Source of the DNA: Closterium sp. NIES-65
Lineage: Eukaryota > Streptophyta > Zygnematophyceae > Desmidiales > Closteriaceae
DNA: 64,000 nucleotides
Reading direction: 5' to 3'
NCBI GenBank assembly: GCA_948144175.1
Contig: CANXME010002528.1
Coordinates: forward strand, 812,501 to 876,500
A program made the translations under genes and the position numbers. Of this stretch, positions 1-10,669 are shown piece after piece. Below the pieces are notes generated by a model. The model ran no database searches. It saw only the letters and a list, made by a program, of their open reading frames with translations, and was not told the DNA's origin. The first letter of the stretch is position 1. Every line of letters starts with the position of its first letter.

Positions 1-687
1 CGTGTAAACCGCTGCCGGTTTCACCACAAAGCCGTCTTTGTTCGCGCTATCCGAATACATCTCCTTCAAAGCCTCCACCATGGAGCTTACGTGCACTGTG
101 ACTTTCATGCCGTTGCTCAACACCACCTCCACCGCTCTCCATTCCACCGTGCCCGTAGCTTCCGCCAGTAAGGCCTTCTCATACCTCGCCAAGCCTGCGC
201 TGTTCTGGTATGATGGCTTCAAGTAGCCGGCCTCATGCAACACGCCTAGTAACGTGTTAATGTCCGTTGCCGACATCCCCATGCCTCCATTGAACCCACG
301 GATCGCTTTTGCCAAAGCCAGGTCAGTGTCGAATGGAAGTTTCTGTGGAGTAGAGTCTGCAGTAGCATCCATTGATGAGAACTCGATGTTGTCGTCGTCG
401 CCATCGCTATCGAGCGACGTCGGAAACTCAAACGGGGGGGTGTTAACGCCGGTTTGCGCAGAAGGTGCTCCACTAGTGGTGGTCAAAGGCGGACCTGCTG
501 CTCCACGTGGCGCAATCCGTGCACGCAGCAGCCGGTTCACATCATTCTCACGTTTACGCTTTAGCCCTTCTAGTATCCTTGCATTGGCACTATCCGAAGC
601 ATGAGGACTATGTCTACACACTTGCTTGTGATTTATCAAACCCTGGCCAGTAGTGCAGATGAATCCACAGCCACATATAAAGTCCAT
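1..687 (-). CDS. Plavaka-like transposase, N-terminal part (runs off left edge)
   Basis: From an ATG at 687 the minus strand stays open for 229 codons to base 1, so only the N-terminus is present. Residues about 5-25 form a C2H2-like finger (CGCGFICTTGQGLINHKQVC then RH). A Lys/Arg-rich stretch and a Ser/Asp-rich acidic linker follow, then a block with PFDTDLALAKAIRGF and TVEWRAVEVVLSNGM leading to SSMVEALKEMY. This order, an N-terminal zinc finger, an acidic linker, then a block ending in a short conserved helix, resembles the start of Plavaka-type (CACTA-superfamily) transposases as I know them. The catalytic region would lie to the left of the window. No terminal inverted repeat was identified. 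A host C2H2 protein is the alternative; family assignment is by resemblance only. Confidence 0.5.
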   Translation of the reverse strand, partial: MDFICGCGFICTTGQGLINHKQVCRHSPHASDSANARILEGLKRKRENDVNRLLRARIAPRGAAGPPLTTTSGAPSAQTGVNTPPFEFPTSLDSDGDDDNIEFSSMDATADSTPQKLPFDTDLALAKAIRGFNGGMGMSATDINTLLGVLHEAGYLKPSYQNSAGLARYEKALLAEATGTVEWRAVEVVLSNGMKVTVHVSSMVEALKEMYSDSANKDGFVVKPAAVYT

Positions 688-2329
688 TATGATGGTAGTG
701 TATACAAGGATCTACTGCATCCTCTGGTGCAAGAGTGGTGAAGAAATCTAGAGATCTAGCCTGCATGCAAGCAATTAACAAGCCATGCCTAAAATACTTG
801 GAAGGTCTTGAAGATCTTCCCCTGGACCTGCATGCATCGACCACAGTTGTCAAACGGCTCTGGCGCTCAGTGGCAAGAGGGGGCCAATCAAAGACTCTAA
901 ACTAAAAATAGCCAACATTAACAAAAAAAAAAACAGTACTGACCCTACTGGACCCTCAGGCCGCATCACTTTCGCGCCCTATAGCACGCGTCGGCACGAG
1001 GCGCTTCCGACGGGGCATCGACGAAGTCGCAGGTATGTTTCCACGGTCCCTAATATCAAGCTAGAATGAAGGACTGGTCTATTTTCGCGGGCCGTGATCT
1101 GCCTTAACAACCGGAACGCACACCCTACGTTCGTGCAAGCCGCGCGTAGCATGGGTCGACTGGCTTCGTTAAATAAAAAAAAACTGGGCGGGATTGAGTA
1201 GAAAGGGGCGGCTCCAGCGGGACGGCGGGTTTGAAGGGCGACGCCATGGCGGGGAAGGAAACTTAACTCTGAGCACAACAATAAAGTTGTGAGGGGGGAA
1301 ATAATGGAGTTGGAGTGGGCCGTTATACGGGAACCTGTACCTCTTACAAAGTTGCGTCACCACCCGAAACCGCCTAGTACCCCCCTGCAAACCTTCACCC
1401 CTCTGCTCGACAAAGCCAAACCTTACGTGCGATTTTCGCACGTGAGGGCTGCGACTCCGGCGAACTAAGTTCCCGGACGATCTGTCGCGCATAAAATTTG
1501 AGCCGTCCGAACGGCTTCCCTAGCTGGTTACCGTTAGTACTAGTCGCTAACGGTTCTTGTCTTGGTAACCCACTCGTGTACTCTTTGTTAGTGTGATTTT
1601 ATATTGTAGCAAATACGAATAACTCGATGAGGATATTTAGACAAGAAATCCAAATTGTAAATCACGAATTAGCACAGGTACAGACTGCTTCAATTAATTA
1701 GTCGAGTAACACGTCAATAATTTGTTTGCAACCTTTCATTCTATTCTAGTGATTGTCTAAATAGATGAACCGGAAGCAGAACTTACAACACTTACAACTG
1801 CTGGAGAATTTTAGAATGATGTAAAAATAATATAGAGTACAGTGAAGTTCGACCATCAAGCAAGAATAATGAACCCCTCCACACCGTAATTAACCGCGTT
1901 GATTCCGTCACTCAAACCGCCAGGGATTTGGGCAGATTGCCCGGAAACTGATCGGTGGCAACACGTTTCGGAAATCGGGTAACTGCGGAACATCAGTGGC
2001 AGCTCGGAAACAGTGGGCAATCAGAAAAAAACACCACATGCAAACTGCTGGAACACGATATCGCCGATCCAACCACGGGCTGTTTCCCAGCACACACCAG
2101 CATAGTTGCGATGATACAGGTTGCTCAAGTGCATTGTGTGATGTCAGGGACAGTGGGTAGAAGTGAAGCAGGAGGTAGGAATGTTTCCACATGAGTATAG
2201 GGCAGAGAGCAGCATACATGCTGCTCCATTGCCCACCCAACCCATTGCTTTTCTCCCATCTTCCTTGATCGACCATTGACTGGTATGCTGGAGCCTTGCA
2301 CCCATGCATGCATGCGCACACGCTCACAT
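688..2329. other. no gene recognised
   Basis: No reading frame here looks like a protein. 688-960 lies directly upstream of the Plavaka-like start and may be its 5' flank. 1540-1870 is distinctly A/T-rich. No repeat with clear ends was found. Confidence 0.5.
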
Positions 2330-2446
2330 TCTCCCATGCTCCCATTCCCCATGCTCCCATTCACTCATGCTCCCATTCACTCATGCTCCCATCCTCCTAT
2401 GCCCCTATGCTCCCATACTCCCCCATATCTCCCATGCTCCCATAAG
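2330..2446. repeat. degenerate CTCCCATG simple repeat
   Basis: Irregular tandem variants of CTCCCATGCTCCCATTCACT. The reverse complement of the same motif (GGGAGCATGAGTGAATGG) recurs at about 35085-35190. Confidence 0.8.
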
Positions 2447-2498
2447 ATTGGGTAGAGTGGCATGTGGATCTGACCCTCCTCCTGGGGGGCGTATGATG

Positions 2499-2748
2499 TG
2501 TCAGACTTTATATTATTTATATTTGTAACTGCCTGTAGCTGTAGTTAGTGTAGTTATTGTAAACTTTGTTAGGTGGTGCACCCTTTTGTCTCCTATGCTA
2601 TATGTTCCTTGAACCTATAGTGAAACCCCACTTTCCAACTTTCTCGACCCTCTCACCCTTGGCTCAACTCACTCGACATCCTAGTTGGGCCTAGGCTACT
2701 AAGCCTAGGCCCTAGTTAAAACTTAGTAACCTCGAGCTCATTTTAACA
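2499..2748 (+). repeat. 5' LTR of TRIM
   Basis: Starts TGTCAGACTTTATATT and ends CTCATTTTAACA. It is 250 bp, with two mismatches to the copy at 3540-3789. Confidence 0.95.
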
Positions 2749-3416
2749 TGGTATCAGAGCACGTTTCGATCTGGCCTGTGTGGGCCAGCCTTATGCTTCC
2801 GCTGCTACTTTTCCGGTCGCGCCTAGGGCGCGTGGCGATTTTCTTCTTGTCCCGCCCCCGGTTGGCGTGTGACTCTTTCTCTGCCCGTCGCGCGCCCCGT
2901 GGCACACGACGGTGCCCTAAACCTGCCCGTCGTACGCCCCGTGGCACGCGACGGTGCCCTGCTCGTCGTGCGCCCCGAGGCACACGATCGGGCCCTAAAC
3001 TTAAACTTACCCGTCGTGCGCCCCGTGGCACGCGACGGGCCTTTCCGCACCCGTTCTCACTGCAGCCGCCCCTGACCTACCAGCGCCTACATATTGTAGC
3101 CGCACTGCGGCTTTCTTCCCGCCCACCCCCTCGTCCTTTGTCTCCCTGCAGCCGTGGGGAGGAGGGTATGGGGGTGGCGGGTGTTGGTGTTAGGTCGTCT
3201 CCTTCCCTTCCCCTCCTCCTCCTTTCGTTCCCACTGCTGCAGCTGCCGCTGGGCGAGGGTGTGAGGGTGTGGGGGAGCAGGGGGAGTGGCACCAGGGTGG
3301 CGGGTGTGAGGCAACAAGCAGCCGTCCTTCACCTCTCCTCTCTTCCCCCTTTCTCTGCTGCTCCTGCAGCAATGTGGGGGAAGGGAAGGAGGAGGGTGAG
3401 GAGACGGAGGGGGTGA
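2748..3416 (+). CDS. arginine/proline-rich open frame inside the TRIM, doubtful
   Basis: A 222-codon frame begins with an ATG made from the last LTR base and the first two bases of the primer site. It encodes MVSEHVSIW, then imperfect ARRAPRGTRR units created by the DNA repeat at 2880-3040, then a Ser/Pro/Leu-rich tail. No domain is recognised. It is far too short and compositionally unlike gag. It may be a chance frame in GC-rich DNA, although an ATG placed exactly at the LTR/primer-site junction would be present on a full-length transcript. Confidence 0.2.
   Translation: MVSEHVSIWPVWASLMLPLLLFRSRLGRVAIFFLSRPRLACDSFSARRAPRGTRRCPKPARRTPRGTRRCPARRAPRGTRSGPKLKLTRRAPRGTRRAFPHPFSLQPPLTYQRLHIVAALRLSSRPPPRPLSPCSRGEEGMGVAGVGVRSSPSLPLLLLSFPLLQLPLGEGVRVWGSRGSGTRVAGVRQQAAVLHLSSLPPFSAAPAAMWGKGRRRVRRRRG
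2749..2760 (+). promoter_or_regulatory. primer binding site (initiator tRNA-Met)
   Basis: TGGTATCAGAGC sits immediately after the LTR terminal CA. This is the classic plant Ty1/copia primer site, complementary to the 3' end of initiator tRNA-Met. Confidence 0.93.
2880..3040 (+). repeat. imperfect tandem repeat within TRIM interior
   Basis: Four to five copies of a unit of roughly 30-40 bp containing CGTCGYGCGCCCCGTGGCAC then ACGACGG, with variable spacers. Confidence 0.8.
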
Positions 3417-3530
3417 CCAGCCAGAGTCAGCCCGCCTGCAGTACCTGCTGTTGCTTGTTTAATTTCTTGCTTGTGTTGCTTGTGTACCCCTGCAAGTTGT
3501 GTTCTGCACAAACTCCTGCTGCAGGCAGTT

Positions 3531-3539
3531 ATGGGGGAG
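3531..3539 (+). promoter_or_regulatory. polypurine tract
   Basis: ATGGGGGAG directly precedes the right LTR, the expected place for plus-strand priming. Confidence 0.75.
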
Positions 3540-3789
3540 TGTTAGACTTTATATTATTTATATTTGTAACTGCCTGTAGCTGTAGTTAGTGTAGTTATTG
3601 TAAACTTTGTTAGGTGGTGCACCCTTTTGTTTCCTATGCTATATGTTCCTTGAACCTATAGTGAAACCCCACTTTCCAACTTTCTCGACCCTCTCACCCT
3701 TGGCTCAACTCACTCGACATCCTAGTTGGGCCTAGGCTACTAAGCCTAGGCCCTAGTTAAAACTTAGTAACCTCGAGCTCATTTTAACA
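3540..3789 (+). repeat. 3' LTR of TRIM
   Basis: Starts TGTTAGACTTTATATT and ends CTCATTTTAACA. It is followed by the target duplication TGATG at 3790-3794. Confidence 0.95.
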
Positions 3790-3794
3790 TGATG

Positions 3795-4659
3795 CCATGA
3801 CAACTGTTGCATAAGCACCCCTATCCCCCTCATCTGCTTCCCCCTCTTTTCCCTGACAATCCTCCCCGTCCACCTCTCCTCTCGTCTTCTTCATTCCTGT
3901 GTTTCCCATCCGTTTCCTCATCCTGCTTGTCATCTCCCGCTTTCCCCTACCCCATCCCTATTCCATTTTCTGATACCCACCTTTCACCGCCACCCTGTTT
4001 ATTGTGCCTTCATCCGGTCACACCATGCGCCTTTGTATGTCACTCTCTGCACAAACCGTGTTCATCCTCCTCTGCCCGTCATCAGCCTCCCATCTGCTCC
4101 CCACCATCCCAGCCAAGCCAAGCAACAGCATCGTAGCCATCGCTCCCTCCTCATGCACCACCTCTCATTCATCCCTCCTGCAGTGCACCAGGACTGACTG
4201 CCATTACCCAAGTCACCTCCAGGCACACAAAAAGGCGGCGCACTCCCCTCACCAAGTGCAGGGATGGAAAGGAGGATCTTCAAGTGCAGTGTGCAATGGT
4301 GGTGGGCAATGGACAGAACGGTGGTTGCTGCTGCTGCGCCTGCTGCGGAAGCGGTGGATGCTGCATGACCTACGAAGCACCTGCGGATCTATGAAAATCT
4401 TTCGTGCGCTTTCTTACGAACCTTAGGGTCACGCCAGGCACCGTTATAGCGAGCAGGCAAAGCTACGGTAGGTAGCAAGCAACCAACCTCTCTTGCGTGC
4501 CACCTCCCCCACCTGAGCCCTCCCTATCTGCTGCAGAAGTGGCGGTGGATGCTGCTCGACCTGTGGTAGGTAGCTTGTTCCTAACAAACCCACTTGCATA
4601 CCACCTGTTCCATCAAGGCCCGGCACATCTGTTTCTGAAGCTTAAGTGACAGCAACGGT
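3795..4659. other. no gene recognised
   Basis: Pyrimidine-rich and Ser/Pro-coding low-complexity sequence. I see no conserved protein or bounded repeat. Confidence 0.5.
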
Positions 4660-6101
4660 GGTAGGCAAAGCGTTGCTGGGTAAACACTGCCCCCCTCTCC
4701 ATGCCCTGTCACCCTCTTATGATGCCGACACAGTTGTTCCCCTCCTCTCTCTCCGCCTCCCCATCCCCTCTCCCTGCTTCCCCTCCTCCGTGGTGGATAG
4801 TTGATGGTGGCAGCAGAGGAGAGGAACTCCGCATGCACTCCCACAACCCCACCTGATGGTGGCGTTGAGGTAGGGCGAAGTCTGGGGCAACGGCACAACC
4901 AAGGGCTCTGGGGCAATTGGAATTTCAGATTGAAGGTTCTTCAGCTTTAGAATGTTTCTTTTGTGAGTTACATGAGAAGCCCTGGTTGTTCACTCTAGCA
5001 GGGAGATATATTGTTCGGACAAAATGTGCATATGAACCTCGTCCCATACATCATTTATACATCATCCATACATCATCCATGCATCATCCATGCATCATCC
5101 ATGCATCATCCATACGTCATCCATACGTCATCCATACGTATTTTATACCTCATCCATACCTCATCCATACCTCATCCATACCTCATCCATACCTCATCCA
5201 TACCTCATCCATACCTCATTAATACTTCATCTTACACCTCAACCCCTACCCTACCTCATCCCACACCCCCAACCCATACATGCCCAATACCCTAGTACAC
5301 ATGTCCACCCTCACATGCCTGCCTGCCACCGACCTCATGTCTACCCTCCTAATTGTTTCCCTCCTCTCTCTCCCCTTCCCCATCCCACCTCTCCCCCTCC
5401 TACTTGATGGGTACTTGATGGTGGTAGCAGAGGGACTCTGCATGCACTCCCCCAACCCCACTCTCCCTCCTCTCTCCTCTCAGCTGTTTCTACCAGCCAC
5501 CTCCCCATAGTGCCATGGCGTGGAGGGAGGGCGACTCAGGGGAGGTAGTGTCTGGGGCATGGGCAGAACCAAGATGCTGGTTTGTCAGTATTTGGCACTC
5601 CAAATCGGAGTGTCTTCAGCGTTGGTAGTTCGCTTGAGAGCTACATGAGTAGAGGTGGGGATGCTGATTTGTCAGTATTTGGCACTCCAAATCTTATCCC
5701 CCACCTCTTCTCATGCCTTATCCCGTACATCACATAACCTTTCCTGCACCTCATCCCATACTTCATCTCAAACCTCATCGCATATCACGCATCGCACTGC
5801 GCTGTTGTTTCTGAATCACTTTCGCTTCCCTCAATCATTTACCTCTCTTGCACTCGTGCCTGCCCATGCTCAGTCACAGCATAATCCCTCGAGCACAGAG
5901 GGGTGCAGATGGGTGCCACACAGCAGCAGAGGATGAGTAATAGTAACCAGCCACGGGGGTTGCATTCAGTGGGTGAAGTGTGGCTGTAGCGAGGTGCAAG
6001 TTTAGAGCTGTTTGCAACGCATCAAGAAGAACCAGAAACACCTCATCAGGAATTCCTCATGTACTGCCTCCTGCATGCTAGTGAATATATCATGTGGGTG
6101 G
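4660..6101 (+). repeat. old dispersed segment, copy A (left part)
   Basis: This stretch is similar to the reverse complement of about 45780-47400. Shared landmarks are a CTCATCC-type tandem tract, a block around TGATGGTGGTAGCAGAGGGAC then a G-T-C-poor pyrimidine run, and CTTTCGCTTCCCTCA followed by GTGCCTGCCCATGCTCAG. It continues at 8523-8703 after the hAT insertion. No protein is recognised in it. Confidence 0.6.
5040..5235 (+). repeat. 10-bp tandem repeat (CATCCATACC-type)
   Basis: About 19 imperfect units of CATCCATACS/CATCCATGCAT. It is the short counterpart of the large 12-bp satellite at 45940-47150 in the paralogous segment. Confidence 0.9.
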
Positions 6102-6109
6102 GTGATGAT

Positions 6110-8514
6110 CAGGGCCCAAAATTGGTTTTGGGGCACCCTGCCATATCAGGGTCCCCCTGAGCCCTTTGCCTGACAGTCAGGGTGGTTTTTTTTTTGCCCG
6201 GTGCTAGTCAGTGTGCTTTGGCTAGTATCCTGTCTTTGTAAGGCTATTTATGAAACTACCCTGTTTGCTAAGGGAAAATCAAAATGCCACTACTACTTCT
6301 GCAACATGCAACCATACATAACACACCACTAACAAAAGATTGCATCACTCATTCTCTGGTCCCTCCTGGTGCTCTGCACTTGCAGTTGTGTCAGGGACTG
6401 CTGCAAGGTTAAACTGAGTATCACTTGGGTTGCTGCCAGTGAAGTCTCGGATTGGCCGCCTGTTTCTGTCGCCACGGAAGATCCGTGCGACCTCGAACCA
6501 GTCCACGGTGTACTCAAGGAGAGAGCAGCGCATGAGGTGTCCCAGTGATGTGTCTGAGATGCTCCCCCGGCCCCACGTCTTGATAATGTTCTGCTTGCTG
6601 AACCCCCTCTCGCACTCCACCGTGCTCAGAGGCAGCACAGCGACTGCTTGCCACAGGAGCATGATGTTGGGGTAGGAGCGCTGCCACTGGTCGTCGCGCA
6701 GAGTGTTGCTGAGCGCCTGATGGAAATCTTCATCATGGTGCTGGGAATGCATAGTCGATGTAAACATCCAGAGCTCAGCGACAGCCTTCGTGTAGTTGAA
6801 GCCTGAAGGATAGGGGAAGTGAATCTCAAAGGAGTACAAAGGGCCAGATTAGCGTTGGGAGGGGGAAGGGGGGGGGGGAGAGGTGTTGGTCATTAAGAGC
6901 AGCTGCAGGTGCTGGAGGTAAGTCGACATCGGTCTGATCTTCTCTTTGAAACCGTAGCTGCAAACACGACGAACAGACGTGGAAGTATCAGTAGCTGCAG
7001 ATATGACAGGCAATACAACATGCTAGAAAAAAACGTATACATTTACTTACTCCGTATAGTACGCGCCGTAGCCAGCAGTGGGCGGAAGATCCGGAAGTCC
7101 CTCTCTGGCTAGGAACCAGCAGAGAGGAACAAAGAGGGCGATTGGAGCATCCGCCTTACAAATGAACATGGCGATGTGCAGACAGCGGATTATGTGCCGT
7201 GTTGATGCGTCCGTGACTTGCCAACGCGTCAGCGTCAGTTGACGCTCACGACGCGCCACAGCTTCTGCTTCCACCTTCAAGGCGGCCTTGTGCGCCCTTG
7301 TCGCAACATGGGCGCGCATGCTGCCAAGCTGAAGATCGCGTCCACCCTCGCCCTTGACGCCGTACGTCGTGTTGGCCGCGGGATCGCCATGCAGCATGCA
7401 GATGTTGCACTTCAACGAGGGGCGGCCTGCTTTCGTGCGATGCAACCGAAGCCACGGAAAACGGGATGCCCAATCAGAGTCAAAACGGTGTTTCATGATT
7501 GCATACTCAGCGTCAGCATCCGACTTGGGTAACTCCTCATCAGCATCTACAAGCGGTGCTGCACGAGGAGGACTTGGTGGTTGGCGCGGGGGCGTTGCAC
7601 CCCACAGAAGCTGCTGGGTGTATTTCACACCACCGCTGCGAGGACGCTTGGCAGGAGCGCTATTCACCGTTGACGGAGTGCTCTCGCCGCGGTTTGAAGG
7701 GCCCTCGTCACCACCAGGCACAAGATTCACGGACGGGTGTGGCTCCAAGACAGTCGGCGAGCTCGGTGACCCCCACGCATACACCATGCCGACAGAACGG
7801 ACTGGTGAGTCGGGGCGAGGAGGTTCGTTGACAGAAGTGGCATAGGCTTTGCCAAGGCGGGGGAAAACCCCGAGCACAGAAAGTCCATTGCGAGGAGAAG
7901 CAGGAGCTTCTCCTGATTCCTCGTCTGGCATGGTAAGGTGGTGCTACTGGAACTGAGAGGCGGATGGAAGACAGGGTGGAAGAGAAAGGGAAGGGGTGTA
8001 TGAAAGAGAAGGCTCTTGATCGAAGGGGAGGTCCTTTCAGAAAGCGCATCCACAAGGTGTGGCGCTGCGCATGCAAGCAATAAGCCAAGGAAGCCCCACC
8101 ACCCACAGTCTGCAAGGACAGTACGTGGCAATGTGGTGTGGGCTCCCTTGCTGTGCTGGATGTAAAAGCTGTAGAGGCAGCGACTCACATCTTCTCTGGT
8201 GTGGTCTGTTTTGGCGAGATGACAGCGCGACAGCAACTGGTGGGGCTTTTTTTGTAACCATCTCGGCCTAGTGGCCAGATGGGCCCTGTTGTATCAAAAC
8301 GACACGAAGAAAGTCTGTTTCAGTGCGTTTCGGAAAGTACCCTGACGAAACAGGGGAAATCTCGCGTAGGCCTGATTTTGCAAGTGTATTTCAAAAAGTA
8401 CATTTTCACAGTCAGGGTCAAAACGTAAATACACTCACTGAATCAGGGCAATCCAGGAAAAGCGGCCCATAGCAAGGGTAGAAAGGGTAAAACACCCTTG
8501 AATTTTGGGCCCTG
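6110..8514 (-). mobile_element. hAT element with exact ends, internally deleted
   Basis: The termini are perfect 14-bp inverted repeats, CAGGGCCCAAAATT at 6110-6123 and its reverse complement at 8501-8514. They are flanked by an identical 8-bp target duplication GTGATGAT at 6102-6109 and 8515-8522, diagnostic of the hAT superfamily. Further CAGGG/CCCTG motifs lie just inside both ends. The 2405-bp element carries exons of a hAT transposase on the minus strand, but the catalytic middle is missing, so it is probably non-autonomous. Confidence 0.93.
6345..7931 (-). pseudogene. hAT transposase derivative, zinc finger and dimerisation domain without catalytic core
   Basis: Exon 1 runs from ATG 7931 and stays open to 7047. 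It has a Pro/Ser-rich N-terminus, then a finger-like region (SRFPWLRLHRTKAG, LKCNICMLHGD, then RAHVATRAHK) typical of the TTF/BED fingers of ZNF862-like hAT transposases. A good donor (GGA|GTAAGT) lies at its end. A short middle piece (YGFKEKIRPMSTYLQHLQLL) is readable around 6910-6970. After an acceptor at about 6803 the last exon (6802-6345) encodes a hAT C-terminal dimerisation domain (YPNIMLLWQAVAVLPLSTVE then CERGFSKQNIIKT). The several hundred residues carrying the acidic catalytic triad are absent. How the middle pieces splice is uncertain. Confidence 0.65.
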
Positions 8515-8522
8515 GTGATGAT

Positions 8523-8703
8523 GCAGCGGCTTATGTGTTGCTTCACAGATGCCCTCTGTCCCATGGATCGTGCCCTGCCAGCCAACCAGATTAGCCAACA
8601 AAAACCCATCTCGCAAGCTGTTGCACATGCGTACATCATTTTTTGTGGTACCGTACATATCAAAGGCGGTGCCACGGTGGAGAAATATTACACTAATGAG
8701 ATG
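8523..8703 (+). repeat. old dispersed segment, copy A (right part, after hAT)
   Basis: TTGCTTCACAGATGCCCTCT then GTCCCATGGATCGTGCCCTG matches the reverse complement of about 45640-45715, joining with 4660-6101 once the hAT element is removed. Confidence 0.6.
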
Positions 8704-9370
8704 CCGTATTCTCCCGGATAAAACACCCCCCCCCCGAATTGTACACCCCCGGGTAGCTTGTGCGGGGTGGGTGTTATATTCGACCCCGTTGGTACTATAC
8801 CCCCCCTTTTGGGGTGATTTTCTATAACACCCCCCTTTTCTTATAGATGCCTTGCCTATTATAGTTGCTATCGAGTTCGATTCCTTACGGGAGGATTTCG
8901 CGAGAATCGTCCCTAGATGAAATTTCGCAAATACTTTCACTTCGAATCTGCCGACCCTCCCACTATCTCGCAATCGCCACGTTGGCGAATCTTCCGCTGC
9001 AAGTGGCCGAAGAGACATGAGGCACAGGGACGTGAGTCGTGACCAGATCAGTCAAGAAGTGACTGGTACAGTGACAACGCACCACCGTGCGCGATTCCAG
9101 CCTCGGCGGATTTGCCCACTGGAATTTGCCATGTGGCAGATTCCAGTGGGCGGTCACGGAATCCTCGTATACTCGGTTTTGCGGAACTGATCAGCAATCT
9201 TGAAGTGAAGTCAGACTTCTGATTTTGTTTCACAACTTTTCTGCTTCATAAAAAACATATCATATAATAAGACCCGGGTATTATGTAGGATTTTCCGTTG
9301 AGGAGACCCCCCCCATTTTTTCCGAGTGGTTTTCATAATACCCTAGGGTGTTTTATCCGGGAGAATACGG
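8704..9370. mobile_element. 667-bp terminal-inverted-repeat element (MITE-like)
   Basis: Perfect 24-bp inverted termini at 8704-8727 and 9347-9370 begin CCGTATTCTCCCGG and continue ATAAAACACC. The interior holds C-runs (nine to ten C) and repeated TATAACACCCCCC/GGGGTGATTTT motifs near the left end and a matching G/C run near the right end. It has no transposase. Flanks are GAGATG on the left and TATGTT on the right, so I could not identify a convincing target duplication and do not assign a superfamily. Confidence 0.8.
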
Positions 9371-9952
9371 TATGTTGCTCTTCAAGGTTACAACTACAAG
9401 ACAATCTCAGCATGCCCAGAGACTAGCTTGCTACCGTAACTGTCCAGCTTCTTTGTTTTTTATTCAGATGATTGTGAATGGAGTCTAGTCGAACTCCAAC
9501 CCACCCGCCAGGCCGGGCCATGTGCGTGCTGCCCAAACCGGTTCGGTCCTTCGGTAATCAGTTTGGTGTGAAATTGGTGATGGACACATATACCGGCACT
9601 GCAGTGCAGTGCGGAAAGGAGTGGAAGCGAAGGTGTAAGATGTGATAACTTCCAACCGAAGCACATTGCATGGTACCGGCAATGCCGCGAGCAGAAAGAT
9701 AACATGTGCGCTGAAGGAAATTTGGTTACCCTACAGCTCCTCCAATCTACAGATTATGCTGCCCCCAGTCGGACTTCACAGCCACCATTGTTGCTGCTGC
9801 AGCCCGTGGCTCATCGATCCTCATCACAGGCCTACGGGAGAGTACTGTTGGCGTGAGAACAGAATGGGAGTGCGGGGAAGAAAGAAAAGAAGGTCAGGGC
9901 ATTCTGCAGAGCGAGAAGGGGGAGTGAAAGTAGCTATTGACGACATTGGAGT
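9371..9952. other. no gene recognised
   Basis: No conserved frame. 9775-9830 carries a weak copy of the dispersed CTGCTGCTGCAGCCC/CATGGCTC module described elsewhere. Confidence 0.4.
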
Positions 9953-10306
9953 CAAGCAGAGCCTGCTCTTTTCTTTTTCAAGCAGAGCCTGCTCTTTTCT
10001 TTTTCAAGCAGAGCCTGCTCTTTTCTTTTTCAAGCAGAGCCTGCTCTTTTCTTTTTCAAGCAGAGCCTGCTCTTTTCTTTTTCAAGCAGAGCCTGCTCTT
10101 TTCTTTTTCAAGCAGAGCCTGCTCTTTTCTTTTTCAAGCAGAGCCTGCTCTTTTCTTTTTCAAGCAGAGCCTGCTCTTTTCTTTTTCAAGCAGAGCCTGC
10201 TCTTTTCTTTTTCAAGCAGAGCCTGCTCTTTTCTTTTTCAAGCAGAGCCTGCTCTTTTCTTTTTCAAGCAGAGCCTGCTCTTTTCTTTTTCAAGCAGAGC
10301 CTGCTC
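9953..10306 (+). repeat. 26-bp minisatellite, about 13.6 copies
   Basis: Near-perfect tandem copies of AAGCAGAGCCTGCTCTTTTC followed by TTTTTC. The period is not a multiple of three and the unit has no stop, so the same artificial 26-residue peptide repeat appears in several frames. Each unit contains the short palindrome AGAGCNNGCTCT. Confidence 0.97.
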
Positions 10307-10669
10307 AAGCAACGCAAAAAATTGGCGATAGTCACTACTAGTGTATAGGTGACAACTAGCGCTGGAATGAGATGCACGGGGAAGCAGTGCTTTGATTCAT
10401 TGTGCCTCAATTAGCCAACAAGATGTCAAAAGACAATGCAGGGCGCGATAAGCAAAGGTACGAACTGAGACAAGCGTGATCAGTAGCAATGGATGCTGGA
10501 AGAGGGAAACGGTGAGAAATGATACAGGATTCTTGCCTGCCCCACTTCTCTTACCTACGCATTCCGGTGAATAGAATAGCCATCCACAATCATGGCTTCT
10601 GCTGACTCAAACTGCCCTCCTCCCCATGAGTCAGCCTCCCACGCCTCCCTCCGGCTCGCCTCCCACCCC

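Larger units (their letters stand above)
2499..3789 (+). mobile_element. miniature LTR retrotransposon (TRIM-like), complete
   Basis: Two 250-bp direct repeats (2499-2748 and 3540-3789) begin TG and end CA and differ at only two positions (C/T at the fourth base and C/T within GTYTCC). The inserted unit is flanked by the 5-bp duplication TGATG (2494-2498 and 3790-3794). A copia-type primer binding site follows the left LTR and a purine-rich tract precedes the right LTR. The internal region is only about 790 bp and encodes no gag, protease, integrase or reverse transcriptase, so the element must be mobilised by proteins from elsewhere. About 99% LTR identity implies recent insertion. Confidence 0.93.

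Noticed and set aside
9642..10341. Frame with repeated FSSRACSFLFQAEPALFFFK
   Set aside because: Created by the 26-bp minisatellite; no domain outside the array.
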